Positions 12,156 to 25,731 are shown, numbered from the stretch's first letter. The stretch is DNA of 64,000 nt from Xylogone sp. PMI_703 (GCA_021399445.1 JAJTUQ010000001.1:4526001-4590000); one strand, 5' to 3'. Translations and numbers: made by a program. The notes: generated from the sequence alone by a model not told the origin.

Positions 12156-12839
12156 TCCGTTCTAGTGGCCCCAGAAATCAAAACTCTGTCAGACATTGTT
12201 GTCTTGCAGGATGCACAGCTCTTATGTTCGCCTGATCTCCACCTCGACGAAGATGAGTGGCACGTGAAATCGGGTCCTTGGGCGAGCATTTCTCGCCGAG
12301 TGCGTTGGCTTCGCTACGCTGTGTCGAAACCCCTCTTGTTTGCCCTTATAAAGTGAGCAATTGCATAAATTCAAGTGAGAGCGTAATATATGTAAGAGTG
12401 CAGATATCTCGCATAAAGAAGAAACAATATTTTTTCATGTTATCGAATGCTAAGGGAGTAACAAGTACCACCCTGTAGCTCACCACTAAGATTTGATCAA
12501 TGCATGAGCGCCACGTTCCTATATTTCAGGCATCAAGGCATCGCGATACTGAATGTTTTGCTAGGGTACCTGGTCGTAGCGACAGCGTTGAAACTTGGAG
12601 AGTTGAAACGGGAGGTAAATAAATCTATTTTATCAACAGCTAACAACGTTGAGTCTCTTGGGTCAGGAGACTGCAACGTACGATCGTGGGAGTCTGGTAA
12701 TACTGTTGAGAGCGCAAAGTTATCCAAGCACGAACCTGGTAGCTTGCGTTTTCTTGGAAGTGATATCCGGACCACGCCCAGCTAAACTTTCCTTCTGACC
12801 TGACTCTACTCTCTTGTCGAGTCGTCTTCTACAGCAACA
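12156..12839. other. Divergent promoter, hypothetical gene/VPS1
   Basis: This 684-bp spacer is shared by the 5' sides of the minus-strand hypothetical gene and the plus-strand VPS1. A CACGTG lies at 12261-12266. The pyrimidine-rich run just before 12840 fits a fungal transcription start region. No coding content is supported. Confidence 0.5.
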
Positions 12840-15385
12840 ATGGCGTCCTTAGGAGATGACTTGCTTGGGATCGTCAACAAGTTACAGGATCTGGTCTTCA
12901 ATACAATTGGCAATGACAGCCTAGACCTTCCCCAAATTGTATGGTCTCCCACCGCATTTTTGGATTTATCCACAATGGTGGTGCTAATGCCTCAGACAGG
13001 TTGTAGTAGGATCACAATCTTCTGGAAAATCATCAGTGCTGGAGAATATAGTTGGTCGTGATTTCCTTCCAAGAGGCGCTGGCATCGTTACTCGACGGCC
13101 ATTGATTCTTCAGCTCATCAATGTCCCGAGCGATGAAGAACCCGAAGAACCGCACTCGCGGCAAAGTTATGGAAATGCCTATGAATGGGCAGAGTTCCAT
13201 CATATCCCGAATCGGAGGTTTACCGAATTTCAGGATGTCAAAAGGGAAATCGAGAACGAAACAGCAAGAATAGCTGGGACCAACAAAGGAATCAACAGAC
13301 AACCAATAAACCTTAAAATCTACTCGCCCCATGTCTTGAACTTGACATTGGTTGATTTACCTGGTTTAACAAAGGTAGAACTATTTATTATTTCTTGTAG
13401 TATTGAATTTTAACCGCTATCTAGGTTCCAATCGGTGATCAACCAAGCGATATCGAAAAGCAAACAAGAAACTTAATCTCAGAATACATCGCGAAGCCGA
13501 ATAGTATCATCTTAGCTGTCTCTCCCGCTAACGTGGATCTTGTTAATTCGGAAGCGTTGAAGCTTGCACGACATGTTGACCCCCTTGGCCGAAGAACTAT
13601 CGGTGTTCTTACGAAACTGGACCTGATGGACCACGGAACAAACGCATTGGATATCCTTTCAGGAAGAGTGTATCCGTTGAAGCTAGGTTTTATTGGAGTT
13701 GTCAATAGATCGCAGCAGGATATTCAAGGCAACAAATCACTCGGAGAGGCTTTGAAAGCGGAAGCGGACTTCTTTAAGCACCACCCTGCCTACCGAAATA
13801 TGGCCAACAGATGTGGCACTCAGTATCTGGCAAAGACCTTGAATACAACACTTATGGCGCATATCCGTGAACGCTTGCCCGACATCAAGGCTCGATTAAA
13901 TACACTGATGGGTCAAACCCAACAAGAACTCGCAAGCTACGGTGATATGCACTTTAGTGGTAAAGAGCATAGAGGCTCACTGGTTTTGCAACTTATGACC
14001 CGGTTCGCCTCTTCGTTTATATCATCAATAGACGGTACCTCCACAGACATCTCCACAAAAGAGCTATGTGGCGGTGCTAGAATCTATTATATCTTCAATT
14101 CCGTGTTCGGCAATTCATTAGAAAGCATAGACCCGACAACAAATCTTTCTGCGCTAGATATTAGAACAGCGATTCGAAACTCTACCGGACCCAGGCCTAG
14201 TCTTTTCGTCCCAGAAATGGCCTTCGATCTGCTAGTGAAACCACAAATCAAATTATTAGAAGTTCCTAGCCAGAGATGCGTTGAACTTGTCTACGAAGAA
14301 CTCATCAAAATCTGTCATACTTGTGGTTCTACCGAGCTATCTCGATTCCCTCGCTTACAAGCAAAACTTATTGAAGTGGTTTCTGATCTCCTACGTGAAC
14401 GTCTTGGGCCAGCCTCTCAATACGTTGAATCGCTAATTGCGATCCAGCGAGCATACATTAATACTAACCATCCTAATTTCCTGGGAGCAGCTGCCGCTAT
14501 GAGCACTGTGGTGAGTAAGAGACAGGAAGCGGAGAAGAGGAAGCTGTTACAAGAAGAACGAGAGAGGCGAGAAAGAAGACGCTTAAAGGAGCTCGCCGTA
14601 AATGGCGCAGATGCGGCTGAGGACGATGAAGAGCATGCTGATAAGGTTGATACTCTCGCACATCGAAAACCAGTTAAAGGTGCTCGAAGCATGTCACCTG
14701 CAATCCGAGAAAACGGCACAAATGGTATTGCATCAGCAATGAATGGTATGAGATCTGGATCGCCAACTAGTTACAGCCAAGGCGCGGGCGGTGCCAAAGA
14801 CTCTTTCCTTAACTATTTCTTCGGTAAAGATGGACCTGTACCTTCTGGAGCTGGTATGCCGGGGCAGAGTTCCCAGCTTGGAAGACATGTCAGTCAGAGT
14901 ATTGAGCCAAGCATTGCCCAGAGTATCAGACGGCCACAAGAGGACCGTAGTATTCATAGGGCACCAGCACAGCAGGCTGACGACTATGCAAAGAGAGATG
15001 TTGATTATACACCTCCATTTGTAAGTTCATGAATATTACTTCTATCGCGAAGAAGCTAATCATTATATAGGGCAACGACAATGAACCAGCCCTCACTGAC
15101 CGTGAAGCCATGGAAACCGAACTCATCAGGGCTCTTATATCATCATATTTTAATATTGTACGAGAGTCGATCGCAGACCAAGTACCCAAAGCAGTCATGC
15201 ATCTATTGGTTAATCACTCCAAAGATGTTGTGCAAAACAGGCTGGTTAGCGAGCTATACAGAGAAGAACTATTCGAAGAGCTCTTGTACGAAGATGATGC
15301 AGTGAAAAAGGAACGTGAGAAGTGCGAGAAACTACTCAAGACTTACAGGGAAGCCGCTAAAATCGTCGGCGAGGTTGGCATATAA
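12840..15385 (+). CDS. VPS1: Dynamin-like GTPase Vps1
   Basis: Vps1 is a large GTPase that assembles on membranes for vacuolar sorting, endocytic recycling and peroxisome fission. Four exons (12840-12938, 13000-13374, 13425-15020, 15071-15385) give 794 residues. The GTPase domain has GSQSSGKS (37-44), VDLPG (about 151-155) and TKLD (221-224). The middle domain follows ([20 protein letters not shown]...), then a long variable insert from about residue 515 containing a basic coiled segment and Ser/Gly/Gln-rich sequence. The GTPase effector domain comes from the last exon ([20 protein letters not shown]). There is no PH or proline-rich domain, as expected for Vps1 rather than animal dynamin. The protein is about 90 residues longer than yeast Vps1, and the extra length is in the insert. 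Confidence 0.96.
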
Positions 15386-16220
15386 GGGCCCTTAGGTGTT
15401 AAAAATAAGGAGGCAGGCGGGATTATTGAATCATGTTTTTTTAAAACTTGTTTATGGCAACGAAGAGTAAGAGCGGGGAACAGCTCGAACCTTGTAGAAT
15501 ACTTGTATTTGGTCTCCCGTTCACTTTAGGGTGGATTGTCAGCTTCCCATCTCAGTTACGTTTGATTTTGGTGGTTCTACCAATGGAATACACATGCATT
15601 GCGGAGCCACTGAAATTCAGCGTCAGCGTGGAAGTAATTGTTTTGCCGAGTTTCATTAATGCTCAAGTAACGATCAGAATAGTTTGATGTAAATGATTTT
15701 AGAACCTCCATATCCACCAGAACTCCAAATAGCTCCGTGAGTGAAAAGGGAGATGATAAATGGAAAGAGCCGGCCCAATTAACTCTTTCCTGGAAGGCCA
15801 GAAATATGAATAGTCCTGCAAGAAAGCCCCTCCCACGTTACACACCCTAAAATAACCAAAACTTTTATGATACATTTGGAAAAGGGGAATGTTGAAAAAA
15901 AGTGAAATGTAGCCTTCCCTCTTGCCTATCTAGGTGTCCCAAAATGAGGAACTCCCCCGAGCCAACCATCACCTCCAGGAAATAAAATCCCATGGAACAA
16001 AATGAAACCCAATCCATGGATCAACGCCTTGGCTAATTCGTAGAATAGCAGTGCGGGAAATGGATATAATGTACAACAAGGTAATTGTACAGCAATACTG
16101 CGTAATAAAAGAAAGAAAGAAAACATAGCTTATATGAATTAAGCATCAACACCAAAAGAAATTCTCATACTATTGATGTTACAACAAAATATCCAGAAAA
16201 CAGCATAGCAGCAGCCCCAT
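15386..16220. other. Convergent 3' region
   Basis: This 835-bp spacer lies between the 3' ends of VPS1 and the F-box gene. Short frames show no family content. It should hold two 3' UTRs and terminators. Nothing else was seen. Confidence 0.5.
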
Positions 16221-19200
16221 CTACTGATACCTGACTTGCCGCATAACGGTCTGAGATGGCGGTGCTGGGTGACGAGGGTCGTACTCCTCATAATATGCGG
16301 GATCAGCTCGTGAAATGGGAGCGCGAGCTTCATAGACTGCTTCAGAACGGCTTACTTGTGGACGAGTTTCATATACAGGTGGACGTGAATAAACACCTTG
16401 ATAAGGCGCATACACTGGCTCGGGGTCCCGACGGATAGGACGTCGAATCACGTAGTCGCCAAGCGGATCGGACACCTGAACGTATTCGAAGGTATCAGTA
16501 TACTGAGGTTGTCGAACTCGCGGATCTTCATATACTCGATAATATTCTTGGCGAGGAACTCGCTCATATGCAATATCTTCGGGAGGAGGTTGTGGTGTTC
16601 TAGAATGGTACGCCGGTTCCGGCGGCAAGGGATGGACACTAGGACTGCGCTCTCGATACTGTCCAGCTTGTGGAGCCATCTTAACATATATTGGCGATCG
16701 TGAACGCGCTCGGTCATTTTCAAGGCGAACGCTTTCGTACCTAGCATATCTGCTTGGTGTTCGGCGAGTATTTTGATTAGCTTGCCTCTCATCTCGATAG
16801 ACGACGACATTATTTAGCTTATATCGACGGTCAACTAATTCGGGCGACCGTTCTCGATCCATTGGTTGTTCCTGAGTCGGGCCTAAATACCGTTCGTCGT
16901 ACCCGTAAGCTCTAGGCGGCCGTTGATGAGCGGGTGCACGCTCCAAAACGCCATATTCATTCCCAGCCCCTTGCTCTCCCGGTACGCTGACGGGTCGTGC
17001 GGGTCCTGGAATATTTCGTTCATCGATGAACTCACGAAGTCGTCGACCTGGCTCCCCAGAAGTTTGATACATGCTCTTCATAACTTCAATACGTTCAGCC
17101 TCCCACTTAGCCCTAAGCTCTTCCTCCTTCTGTCTTTCTGCCTCTTCAGCCTTTCTTGCCTCCTCTTCTGTAGGTTCATTTTGTAAGAATTGACTTAAGA
17201 ACCGCTCAGCAGCATCGTTAGCTTCACTTGTAGACTTGCTAGTATCTGGGCCGACTTTCGGACCTGGCTCTCCTCTTAGCTCTCCATCTTCAGATCCGGC
17301 ATCAACAGGCTCAGGCTTGATGTTGGCATTTGTGCCTTGAAGTTGCTCGCTTCCTTGAATTGGTCTCATTGGGTAGGGCGTTTCATTAGCATTAATATCC
17401 GAGGGCCGAATTTGTACTTGTCTGTACGAAGATGGAGCTGTTGATATATCAACTACGCGATCTGGGAACGGCGGTCGAGTATCGTGTTGTCTGTAGGAGC
17501 GAGGATCTGATACTCTATACTCGGCTGCTGAAGGCTGCAGCTCCATATCTCTGTATCTTGATGTACTTAAATCTCGTGATCCTGAAGCTTGGTAACCATC
17601 ATCTGGAAGTCGATGGCTGGAGTGCCTATTAATAGGAATACCTGCATATGGACTGTGAAGGTCAGTTTCATTCCTTGGTCGGCTTTGGTACTCTGGAGAC
17701 CTGGGTTGCCGCTCGACGAAGTCTTCCCGGTACTGTAAGGAACGACGATCTCGACTTTGTTCAACAGGTTGATAGAACTGGTCATCGGACGAGCCCTGAG
17801 CTATACCTTCTCTTGCTTTGGGTCTATCACTATGGTATTCGGAACGTTCGTCGCCGATTGCTCCGTAATACTTTTCGTGGTTATCACGAGATGGAGCAAG
17901 TTCTCTATAGCTGTTATCTGTAGCTGCGGCACTATAGTGTCTCTTCGACGCGCTCTGCTTCTTGTCATTTATATCAGGGAGTGGTTGGGATGTGAAGAAC
18001 TCTGGTAGAGCTTCTGCAAACAGTTTCAGTCGCTGATCATCCATTCCTGGAGCTTCGGCCAAGCCGGAAACCTTGGAAATATCCGGTAGTTCAATCATAT
18101 CCTTCTTCCAGTCTGGCTTCTGACCATCGCCAGAGTGACTTTCATGGACGGAATGGAAGTGCGATACAAGCTGGGGCAGTGAAAAATGCTTTTTCTCTGG
18201 GCTAACGGTTGAGTTGCCGGGTAATCCAAGCACACAGGCCTTGCATAAGAGTCCATTAATGTTCCTGACAGGTCGCATCTCCCTCACATTCGACAATCCA
18301 TCAATTAACATGGATAGAGACGGATCATCCTTGAACCTAGATCGGGACCTCTTCAGTATGTGATAAATGATAGTATATACTCTGATACTTCCTGGGATCT
18401 CTTTCACGGTAGTAATAGCATTCCAGATTTCTCGAGCATGGCGAGCAATATCCAAAAGCTGTTCGCGATATTCAGGAGTTTGTGAAGTCGTATCTATACT
18501 AGTACCGGATTGGAACTGCCGACTTTGATAAGTAGGAGGAACGCCCGAAGTATATTGACCCGGTGGATTATATCCCGCATATGCTCCATTACTTTCAGAG
18601 ACTGGGTTCTGAAGTGACTGGTCTACATTGGGTTGGCCATATGCCGCCTGATTTGGGGCGGGATAATGGGGGGGATAGGACGGCTGGGAATAATCTTGGA
18701 AGCCCTCGCTATATCTCGGGACGCTTCCGTGGGGTTGTGGAACAGGATATTGAGGCACTGGATATCCAGAGTTATCAATGAAAGCTGGCTGTTGCTGTAC
18801 CGGAGGAGGTGCGTATGGCCCGTGCTGATGTGCCATATACTGGTCATTATATTGCGGATGGCCGTAATAAGGACCTGGACTTTCTTGGTAAACATGCAGA
18901 TTTTGCGGCGGCAGTGGGGCAGCGCTTGGCACAGGTTGATAGCCAGTATAACCATATGTGTGCGGTACTGGAGGAGCGGTTGCTGGGAAAGAGCCATTTG
19001 TATTCGGAGCTGCGGAGTAGAACGTCGACTTGGTAGCAGTTGGATCTGGATTAAATGGAGGGTCTTCCGGCCATTCAGCTTTCCAGTGAACAACAATGCT
19101 ACCAAGGCTAAGCAAGCTTGTGTGTTTGGCTGCATAATGTTGTATAACGCCTTCGAAGCCGTAAAACTTGAAATTGGCGTCACAAACACTGCAGAGGAAC

Positions 19201-21426
19201 AGCTCCTTACGATATTTTTCTGTGATAGGCTTGATCTTGGTATCAAATACCCATTTCATATTCTCCAATACTAGCTTTCGCGTATAGGGGCCATCCGGGG
19301 GATCTGCCTTGGGCTCTTGTCCAGCAGCTCGAGTCGCTGCATCATCTTTGGCAATTTCAGCGTAGAAACGTTTCCGGACATAGATTAATACTTCGGCAGC
19401 AAACTTGCCGCAGTTGTCTTTTCTGACTTTATCTCCTCCTCCCCAACCTTCTTGTATAATCTCGTCAGCGTACCCACCAATTCGTGCACGTAGAGGTGTT
19501 TGCACATCTTCCCATTCTCTCTCTAGAACATCTTTAGCCTCTTTCATCTGCACATCATGATAACGGCGCTCATCAGCCCGCTCCTGGACAACTCGAGACT
19601 GAGCAATACGCTCTCTTTCTCTCTGTTCAGCCTCCTCTCGCTGAGACAATAGCCTAGGTTTCAAAATCTCCCACGCAGCGTCATCTAGAGGCTTGATGAT
19701 CTGCATAGCAGCTTGGAACGAGGTCATATGCGCAAGGATATTAGCCGGAATCGGTGGCTCGAGCAATGCGCAACGCCGCTCAATCTCTGATCTACGCGCT
19801 GCTCTCAGCTCGGCTACCTCTTCTTTTGTTCTCTCATGACGCGGAGGCGGGTGGCTGCGACCTGGGAAATTTGGGAGTCCAGCTTGCGAGGGCGTATCAA
19901 ACCGAGGGGGGACAGAAGCTAGATATGCCAGCGTTAAAGTTTGCTCTCCGTTGATAAGAAGAATACTTGACTGAAACAATAGACTTACGAAAGCTATTAG
20001 TGACAGGATGTGGCGCTTTGGGAAGCTGGATCTGACTTGGGAGATGAGCTGTTTCACGCACTAGGTCACCGCTCTGGAATACAGGAATTGCACTGCTAGC
20101 AGTCGACGAAGCAGAATTCGAGGCTACCAGAGGTGTGCTTGAAAGCTGTACCTGAGCTGTGGTCTGACCAATGTCATTGAAAGCAGTATCACGTGGCCGT
20201 GATAAACCACCACTGGCCTCCCATCTCATCCATCTTACGGCATCATTTCTGCGCTCCTTACCGCGGTCTTCAAGGCCTTTCAACCATTCCTCTGCGGCTG
20301 CAGAACCCATAGATTTAACATCAAAGAACTCTCGTTTAATTTCCTCAACATGCTGTTTTAAGAAGAATTTGGTTATTTTGATGGATGGTGGCGGTTGTCC
20401 AGTCTCAAAGGTAGTTTGTGGGATAACATGAAGATCATTGGTCAAGAACACAAAAGGTAATGCTGCCATTAAAGGACTTGGTACCGAGGATGACAGCAGC
20501 AGGTCAATTTCCTGAGCTGAGATTAGTCGTGCTTGCGAGTAATACTAAGATCAAACTTATAAAATAAAACAAACCTTGATAGACTGGGCTTGCAAGCAGG
20601 TTCCGCAGCTCCGAACGGCAAATGGCCACACAGGCATAACTCCGTTCTCACCTGGTCCAGGGTGCCATTGATCAGAATGGGTCGTCACTCCTGCTCGGCT
20701 CTTCTTCCCACAAAACTGGCAAGTTTTAGAGTAGGATAATTTCCACATGTCCAGCTCAGACTTTCCTAGAAGTGGGTGTGGCATGTCCGGTCGGAAAGTC
20801 CGTCTGGATATCTGCCATATGGAGTCTGGCTTGAACATAGTGGCCCGGGGTACTGTCATGCCAGGGGGAAAAGGAGAGGTAGGATCAAGACAGGCATTAA
20901 AAAATCTGTTTACTTGTAACAAATGGCCCAGTGACGTTGGATAGCTGAAACTGAAAATTTCTTGCCAGACTGGAGCAGGCAATACAGACCAATCCTTTTC
21001 CGGTATGGTACCATTTGATGAGACACCCCCAATTAGGCTTTCCTCTGGTTTCCGGCGTTTGTGCGCTTCATAGATGTGTCCATTTCCAAAATCTCCATAT
21101 GCGGTTTCTCCAGCTGAGGCAGTATGTTTTCTCTTTCTTGTATCTGTAATGGATAACGTCGAGGCACCAGAGGCTCTCACGGGACGAGATAGCTCGTTCA
21201 CATGAATAACAGTATGTGGCTGTTCTTCCTCATCTTCCGTCTCGGGCGACATGGAAACATCCGATGCGGAATCGCTATCGTCGTCAAGAGGTGCTGTTGG
21301 CAAAGATGAAGAAATCTTATCCGTAGGAAAATCTCCAATCTGGCTCTTACGCAGATCACCAGGGCTGGGACCTGCTGAGGAGGAATCTCCGCTTTCGGAA
21401 GCCATGTCGCTGCCTGGACTCTCCAT
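16221..21426 (-). CDS. Large F-box / zinc-finger protein, 1,690 residues
   Basis: Three exons join in frame (20575-21426, 19989-20511, 16221-19918). The N-terminus is acidic and Ser-rich, then an F-box-like segment appears at residues 145-180 (WSVLPAPVWQEIFSFSYP...LLQVNRFFNACL). It is followed by a CxxC...CxxC knuckle (C236, C239, C274, C277). Residues 285-690 look structured, with a charged helical stretch. Two C2H2-like fingers follow: C701/C704 with H719/H724, and C1017/C1020 with histidines near 1045-1050. The remainder is Pro/Gln/Tyr-rich and then Arg/Ser/Glu-rich, probably disordered. An F-box would place it in an SCF ubiquitin ligase, while the fingers and RS-like tail suggest nucleic-acid or chromatin work. 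The function is inferred weakly. The exon joins are the main evidence that this is one gene rather than two. Confidence 0.8.
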
Positions 21427-22032
21427 AATAAGGAAATGATGTAGATACAGTTTGGAAACAGAATGTGAGTTTGACCCGGCTAGGACATAAGAATAAGAGA
21501 AGCGACGACTCTGTAACACTTGTCAAGACGTCTGCCGTTGTGAGTCAATTGTGCAACGCCAAAAAGAGCTACAATAAAATGCGTAGAAGTTGGCAGATAG
21601 GAAGGTGAATCTGCTTGAGAAGTAAATACTCCTTCATGACATGACCTGCATTAATGAGTAGAACCGAGAGTCGAGCGAGAAACAGCTGCGCGATTGCAGG
21701 CTAGAAGGCAAAAACACAAGCAGGAGCGGCAGACCACTGCTTGGTAGACGAAGAATTGGTGTGAAAGAAATGACCTTTGAAGAGGTGCCGTACTGGATAT
21801 TATGTATTCCTGCGCGTCGAGCCACAGAGTGGTGAAAGGAAGGGGAGGTCCGCCTCACACTATTTGGTTGGCAGCCGTCGCATCTCCACCGTGTCTTCGC
21901 TTAGGCTGTGTCTAGCCGTTTCCGGTGCGGGTGCGTCCAGTGATGACGGTGGCAGCTCTAGCAGCATCATCGTCAGTGACACTGCCATTGGTATTCGTTT
22001 CCTTGAAGCTTCACTCCTAAGTCATCACCGCC
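21427..22032. other. Divergent promoter, F-box gene/ABP1
   Basis: A 606-bp bidirectional promoter region. Short frames on both strands look like chance. No specific site is claimed. Confidence 0.5.
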
Positions 22033-24635
22033 ATGGCTTCTTTAAACACCTCAACTAACGGAGCTTCCATCAAGTCCTCCTATTTAAGCGTGGTGAATTC
22101 AGCTCAACCAACAGGTGCCGCGGCTGCCTCCCAAACCTATGGCCAGTGGGCAATCTTCTCTGTTTCAGCCCCGCTGGTGAGCGCATTTCAACAAGATGCT
22201 GGGGGAAAGGAAAGTGTATTGAAGGTGCAAAGTACTGGAGGTATGTGGTCCCAACGTCTTTGTTTCCATATATGTCTGTATTTGCTGATGAACACACTAG
22301 AGGGTGAGCTCATTGACCTGATCGAGGAGTTCTCAGAAGGCCGTATCCAGTTTGCTTTTGTCAAAGTCAAAGATCCTAATACAACCCTGCCAAAGTTTGT
22401 TTTGATTGGCTGGGTGAGACCACTATGCTGTATAACGGTTTGAATTATTGCTGATTGGGATGACAGTGCGGTGAAGGCGTTCCAGAAAGGACTAAAGGCT
22501 ACTTTACGAGCCATCTAGCGGCAGTTTCAAAGATTCTACATGTGAGTTATATACTTCAGGCTCCCCCATCAACCCAACGCTGATAGTGATGTTTCCCAGG
22601 GATACCATGTTCAAATAACCGCGCGTTCCGACCGGGATCTGACACCTGAGGGCATAGTTCAGAAGGTCCAGGATGCATCTGGCGCCAAATACTCGGCGGG
22701 CACATCTGCACCCAAACCTTCAGCTCCACCGCCCGTGGCTTCTAAACCCGTCTTTAATCCCACAAGATCAACAGCGGCTGGAGGATTCAATCCCTTAGCA
22801 AGCGCGAGGGCAAGGACCACTCAGCGGGACGAGAATGTAGATGAAGATGGATGGGGCGCGGATGCTCCTCAAGTGACCAGAACGCAACTTGAGAAAGTTG
22901 CACCTGCATACCAACCAACCAAGGTCAATATTGCAGAATTGACCAAACAAAAACCGGAACCGTCCCGGTTTACTGGGAGTAGTCAGCCTGATAACACGCC
23001 GTCCGATGTCGTAAAGGGTGGCTATCAACCAGTTGGCAAGGTCGATATTGCTGCTCTTCGTGCGCAGGCTGGAAATAAGGGTGATGATAGGCCTACTATT
23101 GTGAAGGGTGCATATGAACCCGTTGGGAAAGTTGATATCGCAGCAATAAGAGCGCGAGCTCAGAAGCCCAATAATGATGAACCCAGTGATGAGCCATCAA
23201 AGTCTTTGGCTGAGAGATCAGCCGCATTTTCACAGTCTGAAAGACTCACGTCGTTGCCTAAGCCCAAGGTTGCTAACAGATTCGGCTCCACTGCGAGCAC
23301 TTTCACTGGCACTAAAGCACCAACCCCTGGTGGTCTTGGTCTTCAATCCGCTCCTGCTAAGGCGACACCACCTCCTGTCGGAGTTGCCAGTCGCACATTC
23401 GCAGATGAAGGTGGAAAGACGCCAGCTCAGATCTGGGCTGAAAAGAAGGCTCGGGAAAGAGGTCTAAGTGGTGCCGCTGATACTACTCCTCCCGTTGCAC
23501 CAGCTCCCATTAAGAGCCAAAACAGTGGAGGCGGAGAATGGAAAAGCGGCTACACTGGTAAAACCTGGGCTCCTATTGAGACTAATGTCACAGGCCGTTC
23601 AGGCGCAAGTAACGTCAGCCAACATAGAACCGGTGAGCAGGAACATGAACAGGAAGAGGCTCCAAGTTCACCTGCTGGCGGAGTCAGCGCCATAAGGGAT
23701 CGCTTCAAGGGAAGCTCAATTCCAATGGGTGCTCCCGCCATAGCGAAAGAATCAGCGAGAGAACAATCTCCACCTCCACCACCTATCAATACTTCAACCA
23801 GGCCCACTGGTGGCATACCAATGCCTGGTTTACCTACTCGACCTGCTCAAGCGGAAGAGGAAGAAGAGGAACACCCAGAGCCGCCACGCAGCCCGACCCC
23901 ACCACGGGAGTCTTCACCTGTCCGGATCGCAATGCCTGTTTCTCGAAGCCAGGTACATGAACCCGAACCCGAGCCTGAGTATGAAGCACCAGCAGAACAC
24001 ACGTTGCCAGCCGCGGCAGCAGGCGTAGCCGCAGGTGTTGTAGCTGGAGCAGCTGCCCAACATCTGGCTGCCGACGAACCCGCTGATGAGCCTGCTGCTT
24101 CCCATGGTGGACAGGGTGGTGGTAAGCGGGCAATAGCTCAATATGACTATGAAAAGGCAGAAGATAATGAGATTGATCTGGTGGAAGGTCAGTATGTCAC
24201 AAACATTGAGATGGTTGATGAGGATTGGTGGATGGGCACCAACGAAAAAGGAGAACATGGCTTGTTCCCCAGCAATTACGTTGAGCTTGTTGACGGAGAA
24301 GAACCACAAGTCGCAGCCCCCGTTCATCACGAACCGGAGCCGGAGCCAGAGCCTGAACCAGAACCTCCTGCGGCAGCTCCTAGACCTGCTGCAGCTGCCG
24401 CCCCATCTGGGCCCACAGCAAAGGCTCTCTATGACTACGAGGCTGCTGAGGATAACGAATTGAGCTTCCCAGAGGATGCCGTTATTACTGGACTTGTAAG
24501 CCACTCTGATTAACTTTTCCCTCATATATGCATGCTAACATCTCATAGGAATTCCCCGATGAAGATTGGTGGTTTGGCCACTATAACGGCAAATCGGGTC
24601 TCTTCCCGGCCAATTACGTACAGCTTGAGGAGTAG
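22033..24635 (+). CDS. ABP1: Actin-binding protein Abp1 (ADF-H plus two SH3 domains)
   Basis: Abp1 binds F-actin at cortical patches, activates Arp2/3 and recruits endocytic partners. Five exons (22033-22240, 22301-22413, 22467-22541, 22600-24495, 24549-24635) give 792 residues. An ADF-homology domain fills the first 145 or so residues (EGELIDLIEEFSEGRIQFAFVKVKDPNTTLPKFVLIGWCGEG). A DEDGWGADAP acidic-Trp motif follows, resembling the Arp2/3-binding acidic motif of yeast Abp1. Three related repeats of the form Y-x-P-x-x-KV-x-IA-x-L come next. The central region is Pro/Ala/Glu-rich with PPPPP and EPEPEPE runs. Two SH3 domains close the protein (AIAQYDYEKAEDNEIDL...DEDWWMG and AKALYDYEAAEDNELSF...DEDWWFG...GLFPANYVQL). 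The second SH3 is split by the last intron. Yeast Abp1 has one SH3, whereas two are usual in filamentous fungi. Confidence 0.95.
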
Positions 24636-25270
24636 GCAAGTTCTAGATTTTCTCGCGGTTAGTGGTTATCAAAAATTCAATAAAAAAGCACTGGTGTTGT
24701 AGAGCGTCGTAGCCCTCGGCTTCATTTCTCTTTCTATTACAAAATATGATTTCTTCTCAATGGGAATTATTTAATCACATGAACTATTTGAGGTGATTCC
24801 TGGTCCACATATATCTTTCACATAGCACTCGCTTCAGAAGCTTGCGATAACAAATAGACATGTGGATTTATAGTGTTTTACGCCAAGAGAATTTGAAAGT
24901 TAATAGTGACCCTGATGAAGCAGGACTAATAGTCAAAAGTAACCTAAGATTGTTGGCTATAAATCTAACTTCTCAGCATACTAAGTAAGAATAGAAGATA
25001 TTGCTTCCTGTCTAACACCGCTACAGATAAAACCGAGCAGAGAAAACAGCTGTGTACATTGATTGATAAGGATATGGCGCATGAAGAATATTATGGATAA
25101 GGATATTAAATTAGGTCCCTTTAAGCAGATTATAAGAAAAACAGATTTCGTCAAGGCTGGGGATACCCGTCCGCAGAGATGTGTCATAAAAATATTTTCA
25201 CCAATCTCACATCCTCCTCTTTGTCCATAAAAAATATACAGCGTCCGCTCTTCAAACCGAGTCCTCCTTT
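24636..25270. other. Convergent 3' region
   Basis: A 635-bp AT-rich spacer between the 3' ends of ABP1 and the CYSTM gene. No coding content is supported. Confidence 0.5.
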
Positions 25271-25731
25271 TTAACAGCATTCGGCGCAGTCTATGCAGAT
25301 ATCGCAGGCTTCTTCCGCGGCGCAGCAACAGCACAATGCTGCCAGACAGGCAGTCAAACAACCACCACCGCCGCCACCGCCCTGCGGTGGACGATTGTCT
25401 TGATAGCCCTGGTTGTAATTGCCTTGAGGTGGTCCTGGTGGATAACCTTGTTGGTATTGCATCTGCCATAGGTGTTAGATGTGACTTTCTAAGGTCATCA
25501 GGGGTCGGTCATTACTCCTCCTTGTGGTCCCGGTGGGTAGTAACCACCTTGTTGAGGTGGATAACCCTGTTGCGGTGGATAATAAGCCTAATGTATAAAG
25601 TGAGCCCGGGCATTTGTATAATAATTTTGATAGCTATGTGAGAAGCTAACCTGCTGAGGAGGGCCCCCTGGTGGTCCTCCTCCCTGATAATGCGGTTGGC
25701 CACCGCCGCCGTAGTAGTCCTGGTTCGACAT
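25271..25731 (-). CDS. Small CYSTM-type cysteine-rich protein
   Basis: Three exons (25651-25731, 25516-25587, 25271-25462) give 114 residues. The first 85 or so residues are a Gly/Pro/Gln/Tyr-rich tail built from units such as GGPPQQAYYPPQQGYPPQQGG. The C-terminus is the CYSTM module: a Gly run, CLTACLAALCCCCAAEEACD, then CIDCAECC. CYSTM proteins are short tail-anchored or membrane-associated cysteine-rich proteins found across eukaryotes, often linked to stress and metal tolerance. The intron before exon 3 uses the donor GTAATG. The gene is too broken up for simple frame finders, and only its last exon stands out. The family call rests on architecture and the Cys-rich end. A specific role is not shown. 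Confidence 0.85.
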
